The notes beneath the pieces were generated by a model, which saw nothing but the letters and a program-made list of their open reading frames with translations, was not told the origin of the DNA and made no database searches. Shown here piece after piece: positions 19,801 through 28,018 of a stretch of 64,000 bases of DNA. The stretch is from assembly GCA_030426685.1 (NCBI GenBank), contig JAUHYC010000005.1:62001-126000 (forward strand), given 5' to 3'. How positions within the stretch are numbered: the first letter of the stretch is position 1; every line of letters begins with the position of its first letter. Origin of the DNA: Alphaproteobacteria bacterium. Its GTDB lineage: Bacteria; Pseudomonadota; Alphaproteobacteria; Rhodobacterales; Rhodobacteraceae. The translations under genes and the position numbers were made by a program.

Positions 19801-20268
19801 ACGCAACAGAAACATGCCCACATCGTCGACCAGATCGGGGTTCGAGCAGACGTTGAAATAGAAATAGCTGCCCATGCCGCAGCCTGCGAAGACACCGATT
19901 GGTCCGGGGAAGCTCTCGGGTGGATGACCCGCGTTCTCCAGGGCTTCCCAGGCGCATTCCAGCAATTGCCGGTGCTGCGGGTCCATGATGGCGGCTTCTT
20001 TGGGAGACAGGCCGAAGAATTCCGCATCGAACCTGTCGAACCCGTCCAGAGGGGCAGCGAAGGGTACATAATCCGGGCGTTTTAACAGATGCGGAGCTTC
20101 GCCTGAGGCCAGCAGCTCTTCTTCGCTGATGCGGCGGATGGATTCCACACCTCCGCGCAGGTTTGACCAAAATGTCTCAATCGAATCGGCGCCAGGCAAA
20201 TGCGCCGCCATGCCAACGATCGCGATGTCGCCATCTCTGGCTGAGTTATTCACTTTTGAACCGTCCAT
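13843..20268 (-). CDS. Modular type I polyketide synthase KS-AT-KR-DH-ACP-TE
   Basis: 2141 residues from the ATG at 20268; a GTG sits one codon upstream. KS is at about 10-435 (TACSTS nucleophile near 187, HGTGT, KTNIGHLD). AT is at about 540-830 (GHSMGE; specificity stretch IAAHS, which does not separate malonyl from methylmalonyl clearly). KR is at about 1165-1365 (TGGFGGIG, catalytic Ser in FSSTST, Tyr in VDYVAANEY; an IDD motif suggests B-type reduction). A DH hot-dog region follows at about 1410-1670 (DHRTKAGDALIPG, HPGLMD). ACP is near 1797 (FFDLGGHSLIAV). TE is at about 1870-2125 (GGFSGGG, MLDTP, PGDHDS). KR before DH is an unusual order, and the HxxxG spacing in the DH is one residue long. 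As the only extension module with a TE, it should extend the NRPS-bound starter once and release the product. Confidence 0.92.
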   Translation of the reverse strand: MDGSKVNNSARDGDIAIVGMAAHLPGADSIETFWSNLRGGVESIRRISEEELLASGEAPHLLKRPDYVPFAAPLDGFDRFDAEFFGLSPKEAAIMDPQHRQLLECAWEALENAGHPPESFPGPIGVFAGCGMGSYFYFNVCSNPDLVDDVGMFLLRHTGNDKDFLSTRVSHVLDLKGPSVNVQTACSTSLVAAHYAVQALMTGECDMALAGGVTIELPQNRGYIFKEGEVLSPDGQCHAFDHRAQGTVFGSGAGVVVLRRLADALADRDHIWAVIRGTAINNDGAAKAGYLAPSVDGQSAAISEAHMMADVTADTIDYVECHGTGTYLGDPIEVAALSKAFSETTQKTGFCRLGSVKTNIGHLDTAAGVASLIKASLSLHHRELPPSLGFEKPNPAIDFETSPFRVNDTLTDWVPQNGPRRAGVNSLGVGGTNAHAILQEAPARPESDPSDWPFQLLTVSARSKKALDQGADALAAHLRTNPDQNLADVAWTLKSGRRAFEKRRVVVAETHEQAAAMLEENDPRRVFTHTVISDNPDHVFMFPGGGAQYAGMARDLYETEPVFADWMDKGLDILQPKLDYDIRAIWLPEADQMAEADERLKTPSVQLPLIMITEYALAQLWMSWGVEPAALVGHSMGENTAACVAGVMSFEDCIGLVHLRGKLFDTVPAGGMLSVPLPADELRPLLGDDLDLGAVNAPGLTVATGPQAALDDLQARLAKQDVDCQRIPIDIAAHSRMLEPILRDFGDYLRSIELNAPQIPFPSNRSGTWITEAEATDPEYWVGHLRGTVHFADCIGTLAENPERIFIEVGPGKALASLTGQHDKVDANQVIGSLRHPDDTVADDAYFMAMLGRVWALGGEFDWAQIWGEARRNRVPLPTYRFQRSPYFIEPGKVQSDTAQQWLMRTDDPEDWGYRVAWSPRYAECDVDVSGDLSDSTAENWLIFADEAGLCGGLAERLRKAGHTVTVVTTGDAFARIDADTYRLAPERGREGYQALLADLAANDRIPNRIVHGWLLTQDESFRPGSSFFHRNLEQGFFSLFFLAQAIGEEDLSGHMHISVLSSGAFQVRDEGLPHPEKATLTGPARVIPREYPGITCGVLDIDLPQQNGKRKAPAPSPELADQVLEDLLATPGNWTAALRGGKRMEQQYRAQTLPDPMPQDLPLRDGGVYLITGGFGGIGLTLAESLINRCKANIVLVSRGALPPRDQWPRILQNSAPQDSTARRIRAIEALEAAGGKVLSISADVSNVEDMRAAIDQVTAELGQINGVIHAAGLIDDAPIMTKSMMEIEDVFTPKLHGTQVIDQLFPDGALDWLVLFSSTSTATAPIGQVDYVAANEYLNAYARARATDNTQVLAINWGIWSDVGMAADAMEARTGGTPPPTQPASVPMLDEATFDPSGNRLFTAAYDAQDRWFLNDHRTKAGDALIPGTGYLELASEAMAAQGESTPFEIRDLYFLRPLAVSDSKDQQVKLRLPRNDVGYDLVVESAADGEPFEMNAQASLSLLPLPAPDPIDIASIAARCSDPRQAPEGGRLRSSQEAHLAFGPRWRVLTSTALGQGEGLAHLALTEDLRGDIDAGYHLHPGLMDLATGWAMPLIEGYEPTHLWVPVSYRSVRVHQSLPAKIVSWVRNAGNNRADGETASFDVTIAAPDGTVCVEIEGFSIRRMEEAAGFAATEAPTSQSGELDTPAPLSPAEERLRHNLSQGILASEGADLFFRALASKQSQVILSSLDLNSLVAQAGETNANAAGSDQKFERPELDSDYVAPENDIEIRLAGFWQELLGVDQIGVEDSFFDLGGHSLIAVRLFAQIRKTYNVDFPISVLFEAPTIRKCAELIAARGVPTEGGGGSDAPSAAPAAPERRFTHLVPMHTGEGGPKTPFFLVAGMFGNVLNLRHLAHLIGTDRPFYGLQARGLFGDEDPHRDLCEAARDYIAEMRQVQPHGPYMLGGFSGGGITAYEIAQQLTAAGEEVSALVMLDTPLPVRPAISKRDRIMIQLLELRERGPSYPVEWAKNRISWEMEKRRSGDEPESDGQQFHNAAIEEAFLESVGSYPLKPWSGPLTLFRPPLVAKWKVAPDRLINHERDYITHDNDWTPWAPRVEVSEVPGDHDSMVLEPNVRVLASRMKRCLDEAEKKCLTPAS

Positions 20269-20700
20269 CACCTTAACCGAGTAACCTTTGAACGTATGTC
20301 GTAACCTGCCGCACTAAACAATTAATACTTTGATATCAGTGAACTGAATCACGGAGCTTGCGGCTGTTTCCGATCAACAAGTCTATCTGATTGTGAATCT
20401 GAACCAATAATCCCAGTTTAGACAAAAAGGTGCCAGAAATATGGCCAGGCGTGCAGTTTTTGCCAACTCGAATGTTCAGATGTTCAATCCTTGCCAATAT
20501 AGGAAACAGTTTTTCCTTTGGCCACGGATTGTAGAGAATTTGACGCAGCTTGTTCGGCCTCCCAGCCGGCTTTCATAGAAGCCATTGAATCTCTCATTTG
20601 CCAAAACAACTGCAATTAAAGTACTTGTAGGGTTCTCTTTGTTTGCCGGGTCTCCCGTAGTTCTTTGTATAAGTGTGTTTGAGTTCAGGTTTGGTTCAAG
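20269..20700. other. Divergent intergenic region, PKS operon / acyltransferase
   Basis: This 432-bp AT-richer gap must hold the promoters for the minus-strand PKS-GT-NRPS-PPTase operon and the plus-strand acyltransferase. I see no convincing sigma-70 pair, terminator or known operator. Short frames here (for example on the minus strand at 20476-20775) have no recognisable product. It is also the boundary between the natural-product operon and the polysaccharide locus. Confidence 0.5.
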
Positions 20701-21765
20701 ATGGTCTCTACCAACTATATTCCCTCTTTGGATGGCATTCGCGCAGTTTCCATCGCCCTGGTATTCCTGAGCCATGCGGGTGTTTCGGACAAGATACCCG
20801 GCGGGTTTGGTGTGACCGTCTTTTTCTTCTTATCAGGTTATCTGATCACAACGCTGTTGACAAAGGAGTGGGATAAATTTGGGTCGATTGCGATGCGCGC
20901 TTTCTATGTGCGCAGGGTTCTGCGGCTGGGACCGCCATTAATAATCACTCTGGCCCTCAGTCTGACGCTTGTGGCCTTGGGGTGGGCGCAGGGGCAATGG
21001 GATACCGGCACAATTTTGAGTCAGGTGCTTTTCTATTTCAATTATTACTCGCTTTACGGAGATGCGCACACCGTCGATGGGCTGGGCATTTTGTGGTCTC
21101 TGGCGGTTGAGGAGCATTTCTATCTGGTCTGGCCAACAATATTTGTGCTGCTTGCCCGTAACTATCTGAATTCCGGCCACTTGATCGCCCTACTGGTGGT
21201 GGTTCTTCTTTGGCGGTTTGTTCGCTATTTCGTGTTCGCGGACCCGGAGTGGACGATCTATATCTCCACGGATACCCGAATTGATAGCATCTTGTTTGGT
21301 TGTCTGCTTGCATTGTTGAAGTGGAGACACATGGCTGATGCATTGTTTCCAGGCGGGCGCGTGGGAAGATACGCTGTTTTGTTCTGTGCAATAGGGCTAA
21401 TTCTGGCCAGTTTTCTTATCCGGGATGAAGCGTTCCGGTCCACGTTTCGATACAGTCTGCAGGGGCTGGCCTTGATGCCATTGTTCTACTATGCGGTTGC
21501 GCGACCGGAGGATCCGTTTTTTAGACCGCTCAACTGGACGCCAGTTCGCTGGATTGGGATCTGGTCCTACAACATCTACCTCATTCATTATGTGATTATC
21601 GAAGCGCTGGCCTATAATCGGATAGGCACGTTTGGAAGCCCGCTCTTTCTTCTACTCGCCGCCTCGTTGTCGATCGGGATTTCTGCCCTGATTTTTTCGA
21701 CGGTCGAAAAGCCATTCAGGGCCTTGCGCAAAAAAGAACATCGCGAGCCCAGCCCGACGCACTAG
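20701..21765 (+). CDS. Integral membrane acyltransferase, OafA/YrhL (acyltransferase 3) family
   Basis: 354 residues with about ten hydrophobic segments. The N-terminus shows the family hallmark IPSLDGIRAVSIALVFLSH with the conserved His, followed by GGFGVTVFFFLSGYLIT and a conserved RVLRLGPP loop. WSLAVEEHFYLVWP is the second signature. Such proteins move acetyl or other acyl groups across the inner membrane onto surface sugars. The gene converges with the flippase gene (4-bp gap) and is divergent from the PKS operon. Acylation of the exopolysaccharide is the likeliest role; acylation of the natural product is possible. Confidence 0.9.
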   Translation: MVSTNYIPSLDGIRAVSIALVFLSHAGVSDKIPGGFGVTVFFFLSGYLITTLLTKEWDKFGSIAMRAFYVRRVLRLGPPLIITLALSLTLVALGWAQGQWDTGTILSQVLFYFNYYSLYGDAHTVDGLGILWSLAVEEHFYLVWPTIFVLLARNYLNSGHLIALLVVVLLWRFVRYFVFADPEWTIYISTDTRIDSILFGCLLALLKWRHMADALFPGGRVGRYAVLFCAIGLILASFLIRDEAFRSTFRYSLQGLALMPLFYYAVARPEDPFFRPLNWTPVRWIGIWSYNIYLIHYVIIEALAYNRIGTFGSPLFLLLAASLSIGISALIFSTVEKPFRALRKKEHREPSPTH

Positions 21766-21769
21766 CTGA

Positions 21770-23125
21770 TCAGAGAAGTAGCTTTATCGCATCTGCATTC
21801 AGCCATATGGCACAGAGGCCCAACCCAAGCCCGAGAATGGCGAAGGTCGAGTCATGCAGAGGATCCCAGGCTTTGTGCCGTCGCGCCAGCAGGATCAGCA
21901 TCGGAGTTATGGCAACATTTGCCAGAAACTGTCCGGCGAGCGCGCCAACAAGCCCGAACTGACTGACGCCGATCAGGAAAAATGAGATCTGAGTTGTCGA
22001 TCTGGCAACGACATACAGGCAAAAATTGCGAGAATCTCCGGCCGCCAACGCAACCCGGTCATATGTCTGCAGTATGACCTGCGGGATCATGGTGATTGAG
22101 ATCAGCGTTGCAATGCCTCCGGCAGCCGAATAGCGCGGGTCGTAGAGAAATGACACAATGATCGGAGCCAGCATGGCGATGATGACGGTCATGCCAAGCA
22201 AACCGCTTGTTGCCGCAAAACGCATCTGCCGAAGTTGGCGAAAATTCTCAGCCGATTCGGATGGGGGCTTCTCGCGATACAATGGGATAAGAATGCGCCC
22301 CAGAACGGCATCTCCCAGCAAAAATGGAAAGCTGGCGATAAAGAAACCGATACTGTATATGCCGAGCAGTTCGATGGTCAGAAACTTGCCCAGGATGATG
22401 CGGTCGCCCTGAGTGGCGATGAAACCGGCAATCGTGCTGATGTAGATCCATTTGCCAAAATGAAACAGCTCATTGACCGATTGGCTTTCCCACCGGAAAT
22501 GATTGCGTTCTCCGGTGAGGAACAGCATGTAAAGCGTGACCTTGGCTGCGCTGGAGATAACCACGCCAGCGACCAGAACCCAGATTGATTTGAACACCAG
22601 CGCCAGAGCAACCATGGCGATCACTCCGATTGTCTGCCCGATGAAGTCCAGCAGCATGACGCGGCCGATCATCAGGTGACGTCCGGCGGTTTCCACTCGC
22701 GTCGGCTTAAACCCCTCAATCAACAGTGAAACCCCCGCGACGGGTAGCATCATCAGCAGGGCGGGTTCATTGTAAAAGCTTGCCAGGGGATAGGCGAGTG
22801 CGCAACTGGCCAGCCAGAGTATCGTGCCGCGCGCCACCTGCATGGTCCAGGCCGTGTTCAGGAAGTCCGGATCATCGCCCCGCTTGTTTTGCTGAATCGA
22901 AGGGCTGATCCCCGCATCCGAGACCATCGACAAGCCGATCATCACGGCAACGATCAAAGCCATCAGCCCGAAAGCTTCAGGAAACAGCAGACGCGTCAGA
23001 ATGAGGTTCGAGGCAAGTCGAACCGCCTGGGTTCCTCCGAAGGAAAAGAATGTCCACAGAGAACTGCGCATGGCGCGCGCCTTAAGGCCCTGATCAGAGA
23101 ACCCTTGCTTGTATCGCTTTAACAT
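21770..23125 (-). CDS. Polysaccharide flippase, Wzx/MOP superfamily
   Basis: 451 residues from the ATG at 23125; a TTG at 23191 would add 22 residues. The chain is very hydrophobic, with about 12-14 membrane segments. It has the lipopolysaccharide-biosynthesis-protein pattern SLWTFFSFGGTQAVRLASNLILTRLLFPEAFGLMAL at the N-terminus (spaced over residues 20-55), closest to the WzxC/AmsL-like branch of MOP transporters. It should translocate undecaprenyl-linked repeat units to the periplasmic face for the Wzy-type protein encoded at 49790. It stands alone on the minus strand, between the acyltransferase and the chain-length/kinase operon. Confidence 0.88.
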   Translation of the reverse strand: MLKRYKQGFSDQGLKARAMRSSLWTFFSFGGTQAVRLASNLILTRLLFPEAFGLMALIVAVMIGLSMVSDAGISPSIQQNKRGDDPDFLNTAWTMQVARGTILWLASCALAYPLASFYNEPALLMMLPVAGVSLLIEGFKPTRVETAGRHLMIGRVMLLDFIGQTIGVIAMVALALVFKSIWVLVAGVVISSAAKVTLYMLFLTGERNHFRWESQSVNELFHFGKWIYISTIAGFIATQGDRIILGKFLTIELLGIYSIGFFIASFPFLLGDAVLGRILIPLYREKPPSESAENFRQLRQMRFAATSGLLGMTVIIAMLAPIIVSFLYDPRYSAAGGIATLISITMIPQVILQTYDRVALAAGDSRNFCLYVVARSTTQISFFLIGVSQFGLVGALAGQFLANVAITPMLILLARRHKAWDPLHDSTFAILGLGLGLCAIWLNADAIKLLL

Positions 23126-23584
23126 TATGAACCTGATACCATCAAAACAAGAAAACACGATCGTTCGAATATCTGTCGACCGGATTAACAAGTTTCCTGG
23201 CCAAACCCACGCCTAAAACATCAATCTGGCATTTTTTTGATATGGGTGCCATCCACAGCAAATGTTGTGTGTGTTGCGCGGCTTCGTTCTTCCCGTTATG
23301 AGTGAGTGCGACGACGCGCAAGTGTGCGCCATCATGTTTTTTTGTATCGAGTAGCTTTGGGTGATCAGATATGACTATGATGAGAATCGGGGCTGCTCTG
23401 CCTCAGAGGGCCAATTCGGCCAAGAATGACTTTTTTGCTAAAGATTACTCAACAGAACAGCTCATTCGGAGGGGTGGCTGTGCCTTAGTGCTGCGGAAAT
23501 CGTGATATTAACCCGATTCCGAACAAGATGCCTCAAACTCGCCTCTTTTTAATGTAGTATGATACACGCGGTGGTGTATTTTGT
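23126..23584. other. Divergent intergenic region, flippase / export-regulation operon
   Basis: About 460 bp with no supported gene. It must carry promoters for the flippase (minus) and the ATPase-Wzz-kinase operon (plus). A TATGAT hexamer lies near 23560, about 25 bp before the assumed start, but no good -35 partner is spaced correctly. The ATPase start is itself uncertain, so part of this region could be leader. Confidence 0.4.
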
Positions 23585-24517
23585 GTGTGCGCCGCGAGTA
23601 CAAGAGTAAACACGTTGAACATTCGTACTGGCCATACGTCCGGCAACCAAACGACCGGTAGCTCATTGGATATATATACGGACCACTTCGGGTTGACCGA
23701 ACGGCCCTTTTCGCTTGTGCCTGATCCGGGCTTCTTGTTCTGGTCAGAGTCGCATCAGCGCGCCTTCACCATGCTGGAATATGGTATTCTGACACGGGCA
23801 CCAATCACATTGATCACGGGTGAAGTCGGATCGGGTAAGACGACCCTGGTACACCATCTGCTGAAATCTGTGGGCAGCGACGTCAAGATCGGGTTGATCT
23901 CAAACGCGCATGGTGACCGAGGTGAGCTGTTGCGCTGGGTGCTGATGGCGCTGGATCAGCCCGCACCCGCCGGCGGGACCTATGTTGATCTGTTCGCAGC
24001 CTTTCAGGCCTATCTGATTGAGCAATATGCAACCGGGCGCCGCGTGATCCTTATCTTTGACGAGGCGCAGAACCTGAGCACGGAATCCCTTGAAGAGCTC
24101 AGAATGTTCACCAATATCAATTCCAATAAGGATGAGTTGCTGCAGCTGGTTCTGGTTGGTCAGCCCGAGCTTTTGGATATGATCCGGCGACCAGAGATGC
24201 GGCAGTTTGCACAACGTGTCGCGTCAAGTTTTCATCTGACTGCGATGGATGCGCGAACCGTTCGCAAATATGTGGGGCATCGGTTGGCCGTGGCAGGGGC
24301 GAAGCGTAATCTGTTCAGCCGGGCTGCGACCGATCTGGTCCACGAAGCAACCGGGGGCGTACCCCGCCTTGTCAATCAGTTGTGTGACCTGTCGATGGTC
24401 TACGCCTTCACACGCGGCAACAAAAGTATCATTGGGCATACTGTACAAAAGGTTCTGGATGATGGTGCCTTTTTTGCGGCGCACCAACCCGAGCAAGGAA
24501 GCGAATTTAAGCTATGA
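23585..24517 (+). CDS. ExeA/PEP-CTERM-locus-type secretion ATPase
   Basis: 310 residues from a GTG; relatives usually begin at the equivalent of DHFGLTERPFSLVPDP, so a TTG at 23666 is a serious alternative start. The Walker A is ITGEVGSGKTTL, the Walker B ILIFDEAQNLS, followed by a sensor-like LVLVGQPELL. This matches the AAA ATPase family found in exosortase/EPS loci beside a GNVR chain-length protein. Its TGA overlaps the ATG of the wzz-like gene. The probable role is energising or regulating polysaccharide assembly or export at the inner membrane. No exosortase gene is visible in the window. Confidence 0.82.
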   Translation: MCAASTRVNTLNIRTGHTSGNQTTGSSLDIYTDHFGLTERPFSLVPDPGFLFWSESHQRAFTMLEYGILTRAPITLITGEVGSGKTTLVHHLLKSVGSDVKIGLISNAHGDRGELLRWVLMALDQPAPAGGTYVDLFAAFQAYLIEQYATGRRVILIFDEAQNLSTESLEELRMFTNINSNKDELLQLVLVGQPELLDMIRRPEMRQFAQRVASSFHLTAMDARTVRKYVGHRLAVAGAKRNLFSRAATDLVHEATGGVPRLVNQLCDLSMVYAFTRGNKSIIGHTVQKVLDDGAFFAAHQPEQGSEFKL

Positions 24518-26073
24518 TGAGTGAATTTCGGTTTTATCTTTCGCTGTTCTTTCGGCGCTTTCACTATCTGGCTTTGATCGTGATCAGCTGCACCGTGGCC
24601 GGGCTGGTGCTGGCATTTGCCCTGCCGCCGGTTTATCGGGCGCAGGCCCGCCTTGTCGTTGAATCGCCACAGATCCCGGGTGAACTCGCGTCTTCGACCG
24701 TTCAGGCAAGTGGCTTGGAAATTCTTGAGGTCATTCAGCAGCGTCTTTTAACCCGTTCGAAACTACTGGAATTGTCTGACATGTTCGGTGTTCATGCCGA
24801 TCAGCCAAACCTGCCGGACGATGCGATCGTTGCTGACATGAACGAGCGCATCACGATTGATTTGCCGTTGTACGATTTCAATAACAGGGCTTCGTTTGTC
24901 CGCGTTTCCTTCGCCGCACCAACGGGTGAACTCTCGGCCCTGGTGACCAATGAGCTGGTTGAGCAAATTCTGGACCAGAATATCGAGATGCGTACCAGTG
25001 TGACCAGTCAAACACTGGAATTCTTCGTCGGTGAGGTCGCCCGACTGGATAAGGAACTGGGCAAACAGGGCGCACTTATTCTGGAATATCAGGAAGCGCA
25101 TAAAGACGCTCTGCCAGACAATCTTGAATACCGGCGAAACCGCCAGTCGACGCTGCAAGAACGTGTACTGCAACTTGATCGGGAGCTGTCGGGGCTCCGA
25201 GATCGACGGTCACGATTGGTCGAAGTTTATGAGCGCACCGGACGCCCGGATATTCTGGGTGAGAGCCTGACTCCAGAACAGCGCCAGTTGCGGCAGCTTC
25301 AGGATCAGCGCGCCTCGGCGCGGACCATCTACTCGGACGACCACCCCAGGATCAAATCTCTTGATGCCCAGATTGCGGCATTGGAGGCGGCCAATATCCG
25401 GCTGGGCCTTGGAACCGAAACGGCGCCGAATATTACATCGTTTGAATTGCAACTGGCGGATATCGATGGTCAGATTTCGTTCATCGAAGAAGAACGCGCG
25501 ATAATCGAGGGTGAACTGGAAAAGCTGGCCGCGTCGATTGAAGCGACGCCGAGCAACGCGATAACGCTAGGCACGCTGGAGCGAGACTATGACAATCTCC
25601 GGATGCAATACGCTCAGGCCACTGCCAGTCTGGCCGAAGCCAGGACCGGTGACCAGATCGAAGCACAATCGCGGGGGCAGCGCGTCACCGTAACCGAGAT
25701 GGCCGCCATTCCGTTGCACCCAGCAGATCCGAACCGTAAACTGATTGCCTTTTTCGGATTGATGGCAGGGCTTGGTCTGGCGGCGGCTTTGTTCTTGCTG
25801 CTTGAGGTTCTGAATAACAAGATCCGCAGGCCAAAAGAACTTGAGGCACAATTTGGCACGCCGGTGTTCGGGTCGATCCCATATATCAAAACCAATGAAC
25901 AGATCGCTTTTCGGAAAGGCATGATTGCGATGTCAGTTCTGGTGCCAGTGGCCGGAATTTGCCTGATAATCTACCTGATCCAGATAAACTACGAACCGAT
26001 TGATCAGCTTATTTCGATCATGACCGAAAAACTGGGCATCGGTGAAGCGGCCGACCCGTCCGGTAACGGCTGA
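24514..26073 (+). CDS. Polysaccharide chain-length regulator, Wzz/GNVR type
   Basis: 519 residues. A first membrane segment at about 18-38 (ALIVISCTVAGLVLAFALP) leads into a Wzz domain (VYRAQARLVVESP). A long periplasmic coiled coil (about 160-390, Glu/Leu/Arg rich) follows, then a second membrane segment near 410-435 with the Pro/Gly-rich LHPADPNRK motif just before it. An extra hydrophobic segment near 470 (VLVPVAGICLIIYLIQ) is typical of the exosortase-locus version. It should set polymer length together with the kinase encoded immediately downstream. It overlaps the ATPase gene by 4 nt. Confidence 0.88.
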   Translation: MMSEFRFYLSLFFRRFHYLALIVISCTVAGLVLAFALPPVYRAQARLVVESPQIPGELASSTVQASGLEILEVIQQRLLTRSKLLELSDMFGVHADQPNLPDDAIVADMNERITIDLPLYDFNNRASFVRVSFAAPTGELSALVTNELVEQILDQNIEMRTSVTSQTLEFFVGEVARLDKELGKQGALILEYQEAHKDALPDNLEYRRNRQSTLQERVLQLDRELSGLRDRRSRLVEVYERTGRPDILGESLTPEQRQLRQLQDQRASARTIYSDDHPRIKSLDAQIAALEAANIRLGLGTETAPNITSFELQLADIDGQISFIEEERAIIEGELEKLAASIEATPSNAITLGTLERDYDNLRMQYAQATASLAEARTGDQIEAQSRGQRVTVTEMAAIPLHPADPNRKLIAFFGLMAGLGLAAALFLLLEVLNNKIRRPKELEAQFGTPVFGSIPYIKTNEQIAFRKGMIAMSVLVPVAGICLIIYLIQINYEPIDQLISIMTEKLGIGEAADPSGNG

Positions 26074-26086
26074 GAAGGAAACTCTT

Positions 26087-26929
26087 ATGGAACGCATCCA
26101 GTCCGCTATTCAGAAAGCCAGGGCCGCACGCGAGAAAAACCTGACAGATGTCGCGGCGGCAACGCCTGTTGCAGCGGCGGCACTTGTCAAAGACGTTGCC
26201 GGACCGAGACCAGCCACGGATATCGACAAAGCCTGGGCAGAACTGCCTCAACAGGAGTTCAGCGCCAAAATCCTAAGTCGCGCGCGTATTGTGACGGATC
26301 AGGCGGGTGACAATTCCGGGGCGTTCGATGGCATGCGAACCCGGTTGCTGCATGAGATGCGCAAAAACGGTTGGCGCCGCGTTGCAATTACATCCCCCGG
26401 CAGCGCATGCGGAAAGTCGACATTATGCCTTAACCTCGCTTTCGGTCTGGCTCGTCAGCGCGATATCCGAACCATGCTTATTGATCTGGACATGCGCAGA
26501 CCGTCCATCGAGAAGATGCTCAATGTGTCTGAACGACACGCCTTTGCCACGGCTCTGGCGGGTGAGTCGATGCCTGAAGAGCATATGTTCTGCTACAAAC
26601 AGAAACTGGCATTTGCCACCAATCGCCGCCCTGCACATGACCCGTCAGAGTTGCTGCAGGGCAAGGATGCAGCGCGTGTGATCGACGGGCTGGAGGAGCG
26701 CTATGACCCGGATGTCATGATTTTTGATACACCGCCCCTGCTGACCTGCGATGACACATCGGCCTTTCTGGACCAGATCGATTGCGTACTTCTCGTCGCC
26801 GCGTCCGAGGCGTCGACGGTCGAGGAAATGAAGAAATGCGAACAAGAAATTCGCGAGAGAAGCAATCTTCTGGGTGTTGTGCTGAACAAGTGCCGCTATC
26901 TGGAAAAGCCCTATACTTATGGGTACTAA
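26087..26929 (+). CDS. Tyrosine autokinase of the Wzc/CpsD (BY-kinase) family
   Basis: 280 residues from the ATG at 26087, preceded by GAAGGAAA. The P-loop is SPGSACGKSTL (about residue 105), Walker A' is LIDLDMRRPS and Walker B VMIFDTPPLL. This matches the free-standing cytoplasmic half of BY-kinases. The protein ends CRYLEKPYTYGY, a four-tyrosine C-terminal cluster expected to be autophosphorylated. It would work with the chain-length protein encoded 13 bp upstream to gate polymerisation and export. The first 85 residues are Ala/Lys rich and poorly conserved. Confidence 0.9.
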   Translation: MERIQSAIQKARAAREKNLTDVAAATPVAAAALVKDVAGPRPATDIDKAWAELPQQEFSAKILSRARIVTDQAGDNSGAFDGMRTRLLHEMRKNGWRRVAITSPGSACGKSTLCLNLAFGLARQRDIRTMLIDLDMRRPSIEKMLNVSERHAFATALAGESMPEEHMFCYKQKLAFATNRRPAHDPSELLQGKDAARVIDGLEERYDPDVMIFDTPPLLTCDDTSAFLDQIDCVLLVAASEASTVEEMKKCEQEIRERSNLLGVVLNKCRYLEKPYTYGY

Positions 26930-27010
26930 GCGCGATGCCAAAACCAATCCGATGGGACCCTGGCATGGTCGGGTATAGTGCTGCCGAGCGGGTGAAACCG
27001 GAGGCGGTCC

Positions 27011-27901
27011 ATGTGGTCTGAAGCTCAGCGACACCATATCAGGAACCAGCTGTTGGGAGAGGGCTCTGATAACCTGATCCGGCTCATGCTGCACAAAAGT
27101 CTTGGGACTGAACCGGAACCAAACCTGTCGGACGCCGCAAGGATCGCCGCGGAACTGGGCTGGATTGAGAACCCCTCAGGCCGTTTGACAGATGAAGGTC
27201 GGCTGGCCTCAGATTCCTGCCGCGAGTATTCGTTTTGGTTGGATCGCCAAAAGGCGTTGCCGTTTGAGGGTGCGGCGCCACATCTGACGGCAGACTATTT
27301 TATCAACCGAAATGTGGTCGAAATCGGTTCGGGCATGGGTGCGAACCTTTTGTCGCTGTCAGCTGCAGGCGCGGAAGTTTGCGGAATTGAACCAGTCGCA
27401 GATTATCGCGAGATGGGTGAATTATTTGCGGAACGCGAGGGATTGCCCACCATGGATGTACGCGACGGCAAGGGTGAAAATCTGCCATTCGCGGACGACC
27501 AGGTGGACACTGTTTTGTGCGTCTCGACGCACCAGTATTTTGACATCCACGCCGCTTTGCATGAGATCGCGCGCATCCTGCGCCCCGGCGGTGAGTTGAT
27601 CATCGTGGGAGGCACCCTGGGGGTATACGGCCCGGAGGCCGCGATCGAGCTTCTTGGAGGGCTCAGCCGGGCCAAGGCCTATGTCATCACCATGGTGAAT
27701 ACGGTCAGCTACATGGTTGCAGGCAAACGCATCCTTGCGTCGCGTAACGAATTTTCCACCTCGCGGCCCATTTATCCCAGCAAACGGGCGATGCAGCGCT
27801 GGTTATCAGCCGCCGGAATGGGAGAGATCACGCCACCATGCCGTGTCGAGGGTGAGACCTGTTTCCACTACTGTGCTGAGTTGGAGGTTCGGCAACAATA
27901 G
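27011..27901 (+). CDS. Class I SAM-dependent methyltransferase
   Basis: 296 residues, with a good GGAGG site before the ATG. A helical N-terminal region (about 1-95) precedes the Rossmann-like core. Motif I is VVEIGSGMGANLL, the acidic end of beta-2 is VCGIEP, and LPFADDQVDTVLCVSTHQYF plus ILRPGGELIIVGG are motifs II-III of the UbiE/SmtA-type family. It is likely an O- or N-methyltransferase acting on a sugar or sugar nucleotide of the exopolysaccharide, since it lies between the kinase and the nucleotidyltransferase cassette. The target is unknown. Confidence 0.8.
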   Translation: MWSEAQRHHIRNQLLGEGSDNLIRLMLHKSLGTEPEPNLSDAARIAAELGWIENPSGRLTDEGRLASDSCREYSFWLDRQKALPFEGAAPHLTADYFINRNVVEIGSGMGANLLSLSAAGAEVCGIEPVADYREMGELFAEREGLPTMDVRDGKGENLPFADDQVDTVLCVSTHQYFDIHAALHEIARILRPGGELIIVGGTLGVYGPEAAIELLGGLSRAKAYVITMVNTVSYMVAGKRILASRNEFSTSRPIYPSKRAMQRWLSAAGMGEITPPCRVEGETCFHYCAELEVRQQ

Positions 27902-28018
27902 TGACATTCACGCGGTAATGTTGCGAAATATTGTTCAGTTTTTATGCGGCCTGCAAATTTCTTGAGGCTGTTATGTGTTAATCTTAGAGTAGAGTTGTTT
28001 TAGCGAGTAGTCACAGTC

